Positions 34,227 to 43,800 of a stretch of DNA of 64,000 nt are shown here, one piece after another. The notes under the pieces were generated by a model. It had not been told where the DNA came from, searched no databases, and was given only the letters and a program-made list of their open reading frames with translations. How positions within the stretch are numbered: the first letter of the stretch is position 1; the number at the start of each line of letters is the position of its first letter. A program made the translations under genes and the position numbers. This DNA is from Punica granatum (taxonomy: Eukaryota > Streptophyta > Magnoliopsida > Myrtales > Lythraceae): contig NC_045134.1 of the NCBI RefSeq assembly GCF_007655135.1, forward strand, positions 10,188,982-10,252,981. The letters run 5' to 3'.

Positions 34227-34507
34227 CAGCCTGTTTAGGGTAAACCTGGCTCCGGAGTGAAATTATTATTGACCAATAGAATCAGAATACCCGTCATATC
34301 ATCGATAATAATATATATATATATATTACCCGCGGAAGATCTTTTTTCCTCCCAACAGTCTGCGTCTATCCGAATAACTTTGTTTAAATCATCCTTGATT
34401 TTCAGGCAAGTTACAGAATTGCCATTCCTCTTCTCTTTCACAATCGCTTGGATTGGATAATATTAGTTTGACAAGGGAAAAGAAAGGGAGCAGAAACGGT
34501 AGGGGAC

Positions 34508-34777
34508 ATGGAGGCACACAGGGAGAGAGCAGAGCAGCTGCGGAAGGAAGAACAAGACAGGAACATGCAGGATCAGGAGAAGAGCACTAGCGCTGGTCGT
34601 GTCGAAGGTTCGGGTCATGCTGCTTCGAAGATCGACCCGGCCGTGAAGGTTCTCATCAGAGAGACCATCATCAGTGACGGGAAAGCCGGCGGTCGGGCCG
34701 GCAGCGGAGCAGAGGATCCCGAGGATGTTCTCGCCTTTTCCCGCTCGGTAAACAAGACCGACTCTTCGCTCGAGTGA
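34508..34777 (+). CDS. small hydrophilic protein of unknown function (89 aa)
   Basis: An intact ATG-to-TGA frame with G at -3 and G at +4. The N-terminal half is a charged helix-like segment (EAHRERAEQLRKEEQDRN). The middle holds DPAVKVLIRETIISDGKAGG and the C-terminus is acidic/Ser-rich. Third-position use is GC-richer than in the flanking DNA, as in the neighbouring real genes, and no repeat covers it. It sits on the strand opposite to its neighbours, between the nucleolar protein gene and the SMXL gene. From memory, Arabidopsis has a small unknown-protein gene (At5g57123, paralogue At4g29905) in the same place; I could not compare sequences. No domain recognised. Confidence 0.5.
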   Translation: MEAHRERAEQLRKEEQDRNMQDQEKSTSAGRVEGSGHAASKIDPAVKVLIRETIISDGKAGGRAGSGAEDPEDVLAFSRSVNKTDSSLE

Positions 34778-35205
34778 AAGAGTTTGTCCCGGACCAAATT
34801 CCCACATCTTTAGATATTGTTGGGGTTGGCTTTCTGCAAGCCTTTTGTTATGGACTCCTTGTTGAGAATGTTTTGTTATGAGTCATGACTGCGCATGGCA
34901 TATAACTAGTCACTGCCCTCTGAGTCTGGGACTCTTGCAAAAGGATGTTTAAAAAACCGAATGATTAAGATCCTACTAACATATATAGGTTTTTTTTTTT
35001 CCCTCGATTACAGTCGAGGTTCATGAGCTAAGTATAAGAAGCAGGTAGTCCTTGGCAAGAATCGGATATGTGCTTAGTATAGTGTTTGAATGGTGTTTGT
35101 TTTCCACAGTAGTTCACCTTGAAGGGTCCCCTAACTTCTTTGCTTTTGTAATTTACCCGGCAAGCCACCAGACAAGTCCGGTTTCAGACTGATTTGGATT
35201 TGGGT
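34778..35205. other. flank between the small gene and the Copia element
   Basis: Probable 3' UTR of the small gene, then spacer. The last five bases, 35201-35205, are TGGGT, the left target duplication of the Copia element. Confidence 0.5.
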
Positions 35206-35396
35206 TGTTAATTGTTGAGCTGAAAAGCTTAAGTCTTTTCATTGATACTCAAACGTGTACATATACTGTTGATTACATCAAAAGAGGAAAGAAATTCTAA
35301 TTTATCTATTGCCTAATTTGTATGTAACTAATAAGGCTAGTTAATATACAAGGATAATAAATCTCCGCTAATCTTGGCAAGATATATTCTGCAATA
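35206..35396 (-). repeat. Copia 3' LTR (191 bp)
   Basis: In element orientation it begins TATTGCAGAATATATC and ends CAATTAACA, so the 5' terminal dinucleotide is TA instead of the usual TG. Identical by eye to the 5' LTR. The adjacent polypurine tract GAGGGGGGAG lies at 35406-35397 and overlaps the pol stop codon. Confidence 0.93.
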
Positions 35397-35404
35397 CTCC
35401 CCCC

Positions 35405-38400
35405 TCAAGTTGGAGCATGAGGATCCCGAATGCCCAACTTGCCCAAGAGAAAGCGAAATCGATCTCGTCCTAAAGCCTTCGTAAAAATATCTGCAAGTTG
35501 CAACTTCGTAGGAACATGCGAAGTCTTAATGATATGAGACCGAATGTGTTCACGAACAAAGTGACAATCTATCTCTATATGCTTCGTTCGTTCGTGAAAC
35601 ACTGGATTTGCTGCAATATGTAAAGCAGCCTGGTTGTCACAAAATAGTCGAGTAGGCTCACTATATTTGATTCCAAGAGAATTGAGCAAACTTCGAAGCC
35701 ATAAAATTTCACTGACCGCCCCTGCCATGGCTCGATACTCCGCTTCAGCTGAAGAACGAGCCACCGTGGATTGTTTCTTCGTTTTCCAGGAGATAGGACA
35801 GCCTCCTAATGTAACGAAATACCCTGTAATTGAACGACGAGTCATGGGACAACTAGCCCAGTCCGAGTCACAATAAACTTCAAGCTCCAATGATTTTGGC
35901 CGAAGAAAAATTCCTTGACCTGGAGACTGTTTTAAGTAACGAAGTACCCGCATTGCAGCATCCCAATGCTCCTGACGAGGAGCTTGCATAAACTGAGATA
36001 GAATATGCACAGGATAACTAAGCTCCGGCCGTGTAATTGTTAGATAAATCAGGCGACCAACCAACCGCCTATATCTCCCAGGGTCATCAAAAGAAACTCC
36101 CGATCCTGCTGACAATCCATGATGTTGCTCCATTGGAAATAAGGATGGTCGAGCACCAAGCATCCCACATTCTGTGAGAATATCGAGCGCATATTTTCTT
36201 TGATTAAGAAAAAGACCAGATTCCATTCTGCTCACTTCAATTCCAAGAAAATACCGTACTGGTCCCAAATCCTTAATGCGAAAACAACGATCAAGGTATC
36301 GCTTGAAGCAGATGCATTGCTCATGGCTATTGCCAACAACTAGAATATCATCCACATATACCAATGCCGCAAGAAAAATATCTCCACGATTAAAAACAAA
36401 TAATGAATGATCTGCTCCAGACTGTCGGAATCCATAATGTCTCATAGATTCAGCAAGTTTGGCATACCAATTTCGTGAAGCTTGCCTCAGCCCATAAAGT
36501 GATTTATGAAGTCGACACACCAATCCTTGTCCCCGGGAAGAATATCCAGGAGGTAAACGCATATAAACTTCCTCATCAAGATCTCCATGCAGAAATGCAT
36601 TATTCACGTCCATTTGATGTATCTCCCATCCCTTCGCTACAGCCACTGCCAACAGACATCGTACAGTGACCAATTTTGCCACGGGTGCGAATGTCTCATT
36701 GAAGTCCACTCCTTCGACCTGAGTGAATCCTTTTGCAACAAGTCGAGCTTTATACCTCTCTATGCTCCCATCAGCTCGACGCTTGATCTTATATACCCAT
36801 CTACAATCAATTGGGCGCTTCCCCGGTGGCAATCGCTCAATAGTCCATGTATTATTGGCCTCAAGTGCTCTGATCTCCTCGGCCATAGCTTCCTTCCACC
36901 ATGGATTAATTGCCGCATCTTGATAAGACACAGGTTCCACCTCCGAATCCAAGGCACTTACATATGCAAGATATCGATTAGAAGCACCAGAATATGATAA
37001 ATATTGTTTAATCGAATGAACCATACCTGAGGGTTTCGATGAAGTAGGTGAACTGGGGGGTGTGTGTAAAGCAGTGTGGATATGAACTTCAAAATCCTTC
37101 AAATATCTGGGCGTGGACTTAATTCGACCGGAACGCCGCAACAGATGGTCTGCAGTCTCTACTTCTGGTCTTTCAATTTCTTCCATCTGTAGTTCTTCAG
37201 AAACTTCTTGTTGATTACCCATCGGGCTTGAAGAATGTTGATGTCCATTTTCTGCTTCCCTTTCATCCGAGTTCTCAAATCTCGACTCCCCCTGACTCCT
37301 CATTTGACCGACATGCTTCTCATTGTCAGTGAAGAAATGAACCTGTGTACTATCTTCCTTCCCAGCATCGTTCATTTTTAAGAATGGAAATTCCCTCTCA
37401 CAGAACCGAACATCTCGAGTCACAAATATCTCGTTCTTTTCAAGATCATAAACTCGCCACCCCCTTTTTCCATACGGATATCCAACAAACACACATCGAC
37501 GAGAACGAGGTTTGAACTTATCCCTGTCTCTCGGTTTATCATGTGCATAACATAAGCTCCCAAATACCTTCAAGTTAGAATAATTCGGTGATCTCTTAAA
37601 CAAGACCTCATATGGACTCTTACCTCCCAAAAGTGATGTGGGAGTCACATTAATTAAATGTGCTGCCGTAGTAACACATTCCCCCCAGAATTCAGTTGGA
37701 AGTCCAGCCTGAAAAAGTAACGATCGTGCAACATTCAAGATATGCCTATGTTTCCGCTCGACACGCCCATTTTGTTGAGGTGTGTCTGTGCAAGATGTTT
37801 GGTGAATAATCCCTGCAGCAGAGAAGTAATTCTGCAACTCTCGCGAAACAAACTCCTTTCCATTATCACTTCGCACTATTTTCACAGTGCGATTAAACTG
37901 ATTCTTCACCAACTTGCAAAAATTTATAAGATGTCGCTGCGTCTCTGATTTCTCCCGCAATAAATATAACCACACTGCACGACTGTAATCATCCACAATC
38001 GTCAAAAAATACCGAGCACCGGACATAGATGCCACTCTATAGGGTCCCCACAAATCACAATGAATCAGTTGAAATGGAAAAACAGCTTTATTCATACTTA
38101 GGTCGAAACTTGACCGAGTCTGTTTTGCACGAAGGCAAATATCACATTCCTTATTCATAGCTGCATTCAATTCTAAAGTAATACCATTAAACTTGATTCG
38201 CCGTGATGGATGTCCAAGACGCATATGCCACAAATCACCCGTCTCTTCACTGATGACCCGATTAGCCTGCTCTAGAATTGCCACACGCCGAAGATAATAC
38301 ACACCCCCTTGGAGCTCACCTACTCCAATCGTCCTCCTCGTGGTGCGGTCCTGTATCAAGCAAAAATCAGTGTAGAATATTACACAGCAATCCAAATCTT

Positions 38401-38692
38401 TTGATAACTGAGATGCGGAAATGAGACTGCAATTAAATTCTGGGACCAATAAAACATCTGATAAGACAAGAGTGCCTATATGTATTCGTCCAGTTCTGCA
38501 AGCAGTAGAGACACCCCCATTTGGTATATGAATTCTTGGCCTCTCAGTAAGTAGTTGCGACTCAGCAAATAAGTTGGCATCTCCTGTCATGTGCCTAGAA
38601 GCCCCGCTATCAATTATCCAATCATGTCCAAAATTTACTGAAATAAAATTTTTACCAGAGGCTGGGTACATGTTGTCATCATCTGGACCCAA
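35405..38692 (-). CDS. pol: Copia pol polyprotein (protease, integrase, RT, RNase H)
   Basis: Open for 1095 codons; 38692 is a TTG, and the frame is open further upstream inside gag. Aspartic protease DSGA at ~28. GAG-pre-integrase HHCC zinc motif (H156, H161, C183, C186). Integrase catalytic triad D213, D276, E312 with 35 residues between the last two. C-terminal GKSPYEVLF/VFGSLCY region at ~357-382. Reverse transcriptase from ~617 with QMDVNNAF (D695) and YVDD at 779-782. RNase H with CDSDWA and SSAEAEYRA near the end. All catalytic residues are present, so the enzymes could be functional. The frame lies at -1 relative to gag. Confidence 0.95.
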   Translation of the reverse strand: MGPDDDNMYPASGKNFISVNFGHDWIIDSGASRHMTGDANLFAESQLLTERPRIHIPNGGVSTACRTGRIHIGTLVLSDVLLVPEFNCSLISASQLSKDLDCCVIFYTDFCLIQDRTTRRTIGVGELQGGVYYLRRVAILEQANRVISEETGDLWHMRLGHPSRRIKFNGITLELNAAMNKECDICLRAKQTRSSFDLSMNKAVFPFQLIHCDLWGPYRVASMSGARYFLTIVDDYSRAVWLYLLREKSETQRHLINFCKLVKNQFNRTVKIVRSDNGKEFVSRELQNYFSAAGIIHQTSCTDTPQQNGRVERKHRHILNVARSLLFQAGLPTEFWGECVTTAAHLINVTPTSLLGGKSPYEVLFKRSPNYSNLKVFGSLCYAHDKPRDRDKFKPRSRRCVFVGYPYGKRGWRVYDLEKNEIFVTRDVRFCEREFPFLKMNDAGKEDSTQVHFFTDNEKHVGQMRSQGESRFENSDEREAENGHQHSSSPMGNQQEVSEELQMEEIERPEVETADHLLRRSGRIKSTPRYLKDFEVHIHTALHTPPSSPTSSKPSGMVHSIKQYLSYSGASNRYLAYVSALDSEVEPVSYQDAAINPWWKEAMAEEIRALEANNTWTIERLPPGKRPIDCRWVYKIKRRADGSIERYKARLVAKGFTQVEGVDFNETFAPVAKLVTVRCLLAVAVAKGWEIHQMDVNNAFLHGDLDEEVYMRLPPGYSSRGQGLVCRLHKSLYGLRQASRNWYAKLAESMRHYGFRQSGADHSLFVFNRGDIFLAALVYVDDILVVGNSHEQCICFKRYLDRCFRIKDLGPVRYFLGIEVSRMESGLFLNQRKYALDILTECGMLGARPSLFPMEQHHGLSAGSGVSFDDPGRYRRLVGRLIYLTITRPELSYPVHILSQFMQAPRQEHWDAAMRVLRYLKQSPGQGIFLRPKSLELEVYCDSDWASCPMTRRSITGYFVTLGGCPISWKTKKQSTVARSSAEAEYRAMAGAVSEILWLRSLLNSLGIKYSEPTRLFCDNQAALHIAANPVFHERTKHIEIDCHFVREHIRSHIIKTSHVPTKLQLADIFTKALGRDRFRFLLGKLGIRDPHAPT

Positions 38693-39945
38693 AAATTGAG
38701 AAGCTTTTGAAAAGCTGTGTCTGAAAGTTGGGATAATCTGTTCAGCCCGCTTTTCGGCTGCCCAGAAGGCGCATGATGGGCCTGAAGCCTGCCCATTTCA
38801 TTTGGGCCTAAACTGGACTGCCCAATCTGCGCCTGATGGGCTTGTAGCCCACCAAATTGGCCCATCTCACCGAATTGGCCCGACCCCGGGTTAAAGGACC
38901 CAATCTGCGTCTGATGGGCTTTTAGCCCACGGAATTGGCCTGAGCCCAAGCCCGTCCGCTGTTGCCCTGCCATCGTCTCCCCAATCCTCTTCCCTGCAAA
39001 CCCTAATTTTCCCTTTTCCTTCTTCGAATCCCAGGTACCCGGGAAGCCATGGAGCAACCAACACGAGTTCTTGAGATGCCCGGGACGACCACAGTGATAG
39101 CAAGTCTTGCTCGTTCCTCCTCTACCTCCTATCTGTCCTCCGTAGTTAGAGCTGCCGCTACCGCCTTGCATCTCCGCCTTGTTCCCGGTAAGTTTACTCA
39201 GAAATACCGCGGCATCCGGTGCAGAATTCTCATGAGACAAAGCCACCATTTTTTGTCTTTCTTCATGCAAAATTAGGGCATGTACCTTGTTCAGAGAGTG
39301 GGCCGGTTCGTGGCTGAGGATATTCGACCTCACCACGGCATATTCCGACCCTAATCCCATCAAGAATTGATGAATTTTCTCTCGTTCTCTCTGAGCCGCA
39401 TACATTTTGGCCGCCGAACAGGTGCACGCCGGAATTTGGAGGTAATTATCTAATTCATCCCAAAGCCCCTTTAGCCGAGAGTAATATTTCGGAATCGTCA
39501 TGCCGTCCTGCTTCAATTTTCCAATTTCTGCCTTTAATTGATAAATCCTTGTCTCATTCCCTTGCGAATATCTTTCTCTGAGATCTTCCCACAGGTCCCG
39601 AGCCACCGTCGCACAGGCCACGCTGGATTGGAGCTCCGAGTCCAGCGTATTAAAGATCCAGGATATCACTAAGGCGTTGCAGATTTCCCATTTTGGTTGA
39701 TTTGGGTCTCCTTCCGGTGGCCTTTCTACCGTTCCATCAATCATCCCGACCTTGTTCTTAGCAGTTAGTGCAGTCAACATGGCCCTCGACCACGTCAGGT
39801 AATTCGATCCATTCAATTTGCAATTAATCAGACTAACTCCAGTGTAGTCTGATGGATTAACAGTGAGAGCAGAAAGCCAATCTACTTCCACGTTCCTTGC
39901 ACCCTTTCCTGAGGTTTCAACCTCCTTCTCCATATCAGCCTTCAC
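38635..39945 (-). CDS. gag: Copia gag (capsid/nucleocapsid)
   Basis: 436 codons. N-terminal Copia-type gag core (KLNGSNYLTWSRAMLTAL, LWEDLRERYSQGN, IYQLKAEIGKLKQDGMTIP). One CCHC zinc knuckle CYHCGRPGHLKNSC. A Gly/Gln-rich C-terminal tract with repeated (L)QAH(Q/H)xQIG-like units. The start may be 39945 or the next ATG at 39933. The frame ends at 38635 and overlaps the pol frame by at least 58 bases. A run of five T residues (minus strand, 38695-38691) lies where the frames exchange coding sense. Confidence 0.93.
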   Translation of the reverse strand: MKADMEKEVETSGKGARNVEVDWLSALTVNPSDYTGVSLINCKLNGSNYLTWSRAMLTALTAKNKVGMIDGTVERPPEGDPNQPKWEICNALVISWIFNTLDSELQSSVACATVARDLWEDLRERYSQGNETRIYQLKAEIGKLKQDGMTIPKYYSRLKGLWDELDNYLQIPACTCSAAKMYAAQREREKIHQFLMGLGSEYAVVRSNILSHEPAHSLNKVHALILHEERQKMVALSHENSAPDAAVFLSKLTGNKAEMQGGSGSSNYGGQIGGRGGTSKTCYHCGRPGHLKNSCWLLHGFPGTWDSKKEKGKLGFAGKRIGETMAGQQRTGLGSGQFRGLKAHQTQIGSFNPGSGQFGEMGQFGGLQAHQAQIGQSSLGPNEMGRLQAHHAPSGQPKSGLNRLSQLSDTAFQKLLNFWVQMMTTCTQPLVKILFQ

Positions 39946-40015
39946 TCACGATCAACCAGCAAACACTAAACTCGAGAAGGTAACACTCTCCCAGAAATCT
40001 CTCGAACCTGATATT

Positions 40016-40027
40016 GCTCTGATACCA
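40016..40027 (-). other. primer-binding site for initiator tRNA-Met
   Basis: TGGTATCAGAGC starts immediately after the 5' LTR without a spacer and is complementary to the 3' end of plant initiator tRNA-Met, the usual primer for Copia reverse transcription. Confidence 0.92.
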
Positions 40028-40218
40028 TGTTAATTGTTGAGCTGAAAAGCTTAAGTCTTTTCATTGATACTCAAACGTGTACATATACTGTTGATTACAT
40101 CAAAAGAGGAAAGAAATTCTAATTTATCTATTGCCTAATTTGTATGTAACTAATAAGGCTAGTTAATATACAAGGATAATAAATCTCCGCTAATCTTGGC
40201 AAGATATATTCTGCAATA
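40028..40218 (-). repeat. Copia 5' LTR (191 bp)
   Basis: Same length and, by eye, same sequence as 35206-35396. It would carry the element promoter. The right flank is TGGGT. Confidence 0.93.
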
Positions 40219-40223
40219 TGGGT

Positions 40224-40888
40224 CTTCCTAAAAAGTTGCACCTCTTTAATCACCAGACCAACCATAATGAGTATGATGAAGAATCTTCAAGTTAATCATA
40301 GAACTTCAAAAGCATCTTTTATCATCAATGGCGACGATTCGCGGAATGCATCCTAGATACCCATTTGTCCAATCAAGATTGAAGATTTGAGTGTAAACAT
40401 TAAACCTTCTCCGAACCGGGGTCGGTTTCGTGAGCAATGCTTATCCGGTTGTAGCTGCAATTGTCTTTGTGGAAAAATAAAAACATTAAGCTGCTCACTA
40501 GGGAAGATTCAAACTCACAGTTTCTGCAGCAAATTGATAAGCACAACACCCTCTAACGATCCTTATCTAGTTTGTTTTGTGGGATGGAAGTCAGAGTAGC
40601 TCAGTTCTAGGATTGATGAAGAGTTGGTATTACCGGTCATAGGCTTTCCGAGCTGCTTGATTAGAGTTCGTAAATTTCTACGAATTCTTACTGAATTAGT
40701 TGCTTCGAAAATCTGTGCAGACATTGTTAAACAGAATACCGCCAGGGTAGAGTCCCACCATCGATAATTTAAGGCGAAAACGAGGTCGAGAAACGAAGAT
40801 AAGCAAACAGAACCTATTATAAGCTTAGAGGTTACATCATTACAGACGACATTGCGACCATCTTCCACGCACAGGGGTCGCGCACGCA
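40224..40888. other. 3' flank of the SMXL gene
   Basis: Spacer between the Copia insertion and the SMXL stop codon; likely holds the SMXL 3' UTR and terminator. No other gene seen. Confidence 0.45.
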
Positions 40889-43800
40889 CTAAGAAACGAA
40901 AACTTTCTTGGGTAGATTTGTACTCATAAACCCGTATGATTCCCCGAAGTCCCCGTCCTGTTTTGGTTCTGATTCTAGGCACAATCTAACACTTATACCA
41001 TCCCCCCAGTTAATTTTCTCCCTCTCCAAACATGTCTGAAAAATGTCCCTAAGCCACTTCTCGAACACGTTGTGAATAAAAGAATCCCCCCCACCTCCTA
41101 ACACCTCCTCTAACACCCTATGTTCTATACCCAAACTAACCTTTCCCCCCTTTACCTTATTGTTGATCACCTCGTCGAATGATCCTTTGATCCTCGACGC
41201 CACGAACTCCCTCATCTCCCTGTCCCGCGCGGGACTCCTGTTGAAGGTGAACTGGTTCTCGATCGACTCGAGGAGCTCCCTGGGGCTCTGGATCTCGCCC
41301 GTGTTCTCCCTGGTCAGGTCGCTTGAGATCGGGCTCAAGTCCTCGGGCTTGGCTTCGATTTCCAGCGGTTCCTGATCCTCGGCCCTGATGTTCAGGTCGA
41401 GGCTGTTGAAGCTCGATTGCCTTGAGAAGTCTTTCTTGCCCAAGAAAGGACTTTCCAGCTTCTCGCTGATTCTTGGGCTCTTGATCTTATTCAAGAAGTC
41501 CTCTTCGGCTTTCCTCTTGTTATCGGGGCTTGCCGCGTAGCCCCTTTCATTCACTTTCAGGACCATCTGAATTACCGATTTCGGGTTGTTCTCTCCAGCT
41601 TCGTATCCTGTTGGATCGCCTTTTGTCAGCATGAACAGGAGCTGCCCACCACTGCTCTCTTGATTTCCTGACTCTGTGGACTTCCCAGCCTCGAACCTAT
41701 CGATCAGTAGCTTCATGAATCGGCTATCAGCATATTCAACATCCTCCACCAGGACAACAAGATTTTGCAGGCTTCCCATAGCCCTAACAAGCACCTGATC
41801 GAACGGATGTGTCCCCTTGCTATTTCTCGCCCTCATGTTGAGGTGGAGGACTGAATGGGGTGACCCAAAAACCGATTCCCCTATCGCACTTGCAAGCCTT
41901 ATTTTCCCGATCCTATCATTCCCCTGGATCAGAAGCCATGTCTCCTTCTTCATCGATCCAGAATCCATCAGAGCTTCAACTATTCCAGGAACATTTTCAC
42001 TCTGCCAAGGGATATAATCCTTAATCACTCGACACATCTCGCCTCTCCGGATCGTTCTCTCGAGCGAATCAGAATCATTTCCTAGAGCCAGAGTGATCTT
42101 CACCTCTCTGCCCTCAGTCTTCCTAAGTGAACTCAAGTTCGGCTCAAGGACCAGCTGGGGGACATCGTTCCTCCTGCTGTTGATGTCGAACTCGATAGTG
42201 CACGAGTTCTGTCTCCTGAACCGAGGGATTGAGCTGGCAGGCTTCGAGGTTGAATTTGTGAAGGAGATCGAATTGTTTTCCGGAAATAAGCTAGCATTCG
42301 GGCCAGAGCACCAGTAAGAGTATGGCTTCGTTGACACGGGACTGATCTGATTGCTGGTGACGTAGAATGTGGCATTCTCCCAGTTGTTCTGTGTCATGTG
42401 CTTTCCCTGGTGAAGGGTTTGGCAAAGTCTGCTCCACTTCTTTCTCAGCTCCACCAGCTCTTCCTGCAAATTTCAATCCCACAGGTTAATTAGCAACATT
42501 GAGATTATCATATATTATATGCTTGACATGAGAACAGACTTAAAGATGCCGCATTTCCTTGTCTTTCCGATTTAACATACTATCATGTTGAGACAGGAAA
42601 GAGTTATCGAATGCCGTCTTCAATCCTTCTAGATCTGGAGTTTGTCATTTGTTTGTTTATCGGCATTACGCGATTGAGTGCGACCAAGAATGAAGTAGCA
42701 GTCGAGTTTTTCGCACCTCGTGATGCTGGTCAGTCCCGAGAGGCTGCAACCAGGAGGGCAAGAGTTTGTGGGCAGCAGATTTGCATAGTCCAGCTTCCTT
42801 CTCATAGTTGGAGGTGCATTCTCCACAGCAGTTGATGAGCTGCTTGTCAGCTAATTGCTCTTCTTTAGCAGATGATGGGGACTTATTCTGGAATGGATTT
42901 CTTGGCTCATTCAAGCTGAAATTCACAAAAAAACTAATGAGTATAATAAAATATTTTCAAATCTCAGGAAAAGTGGGATAATAAATTTCTGATAAATACG
43001 TTATGTAAATTATATAAGTGTAACTAATACGAGAAATGGGGTTCGGGACCTTGAAATCGAACTGGGGTTAAGAGTTTCTAAGTTAATCTTTTTTAGGTGA
43101 ATAGTTTCTAAGTTAATTTTGACCGGCAGGACTTTCGTGCCCCTACATTTATCTCTCCTATCTATTACCTCCTAGACCATGCAATCGAGAGCAGAAAAAA
43201 AAAAAGTACAATTAATGTCTGTTGTTACTTAAAATTATGATCATGGACTGCAGCCGAAAAGAAAAATTATCATCATGGACTTCCAATTCTCTAAATTATG
43301 GGTAAAATAAATTCATATATGTGACATCTCGCATTTTTGCCAATTAATTTATTTTTTTAAATGAATATTTCACCATTTATTATGAGACTACGAAATATCC
43401 TCATTCTACCTATTGACATTACGAGGTGTCCGGGCTGCGTTCTATAATTTTTGGAGTGCTGCCTGTTAGTGTTGGAGACTGTCCTGACCTCCTCCCAACG
43501 AAGGTCTCTATCGAAAGAACGTGTCCCCCATGAAACAAAAAAGCAGGTCTTGCAGAAAGCTACCATCGGTCCTAAAAAGATGAGACAGCAATAATTCTCA
43601 CTAAAGCCTTTCAAATGAGATGAAGGAAAAGGCAATATTCCTTCAATATTCCCTTCCTTTCTCTGTTCATGTCAAATAATTTGGGAGAAGACAGTGAAAC
43701 CTACAAACAATGTTTGGTTCCATTGCTTCGGACGACAGGGGAATTAGATTTAGAGCCATTAGGGCATGTCCTGACAAATTAGAAAAGCAATAATGGACAC

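Larger units (their letters stand above)
35206..40218 (-). mobile_element. full-length Ty1/Copia LTR retrotransposon
   Basis: The 5013-bp element is transcribed on the minus strand: 5' LTR 40218-40028, primer-binding site, gag, pol, polypurine tract, 3' LTR 35396-35206. TGGGT flanks both sides (35201-35205 and 40219-40223). Domain order protease, integrase, reverse transcriptase, RNase H places it in Copia (Pseudoviridae-type), not Gypsy. The two 191-bp LTRs look identical base for base, which implies a very recent insertion. It lies between the SMXL 3' end and the 5' side of the nucleolar protein gene, and runs in the same direction as both. Coding regions are open apart from a gag/pol frame change. 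Confidence 0.97.
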
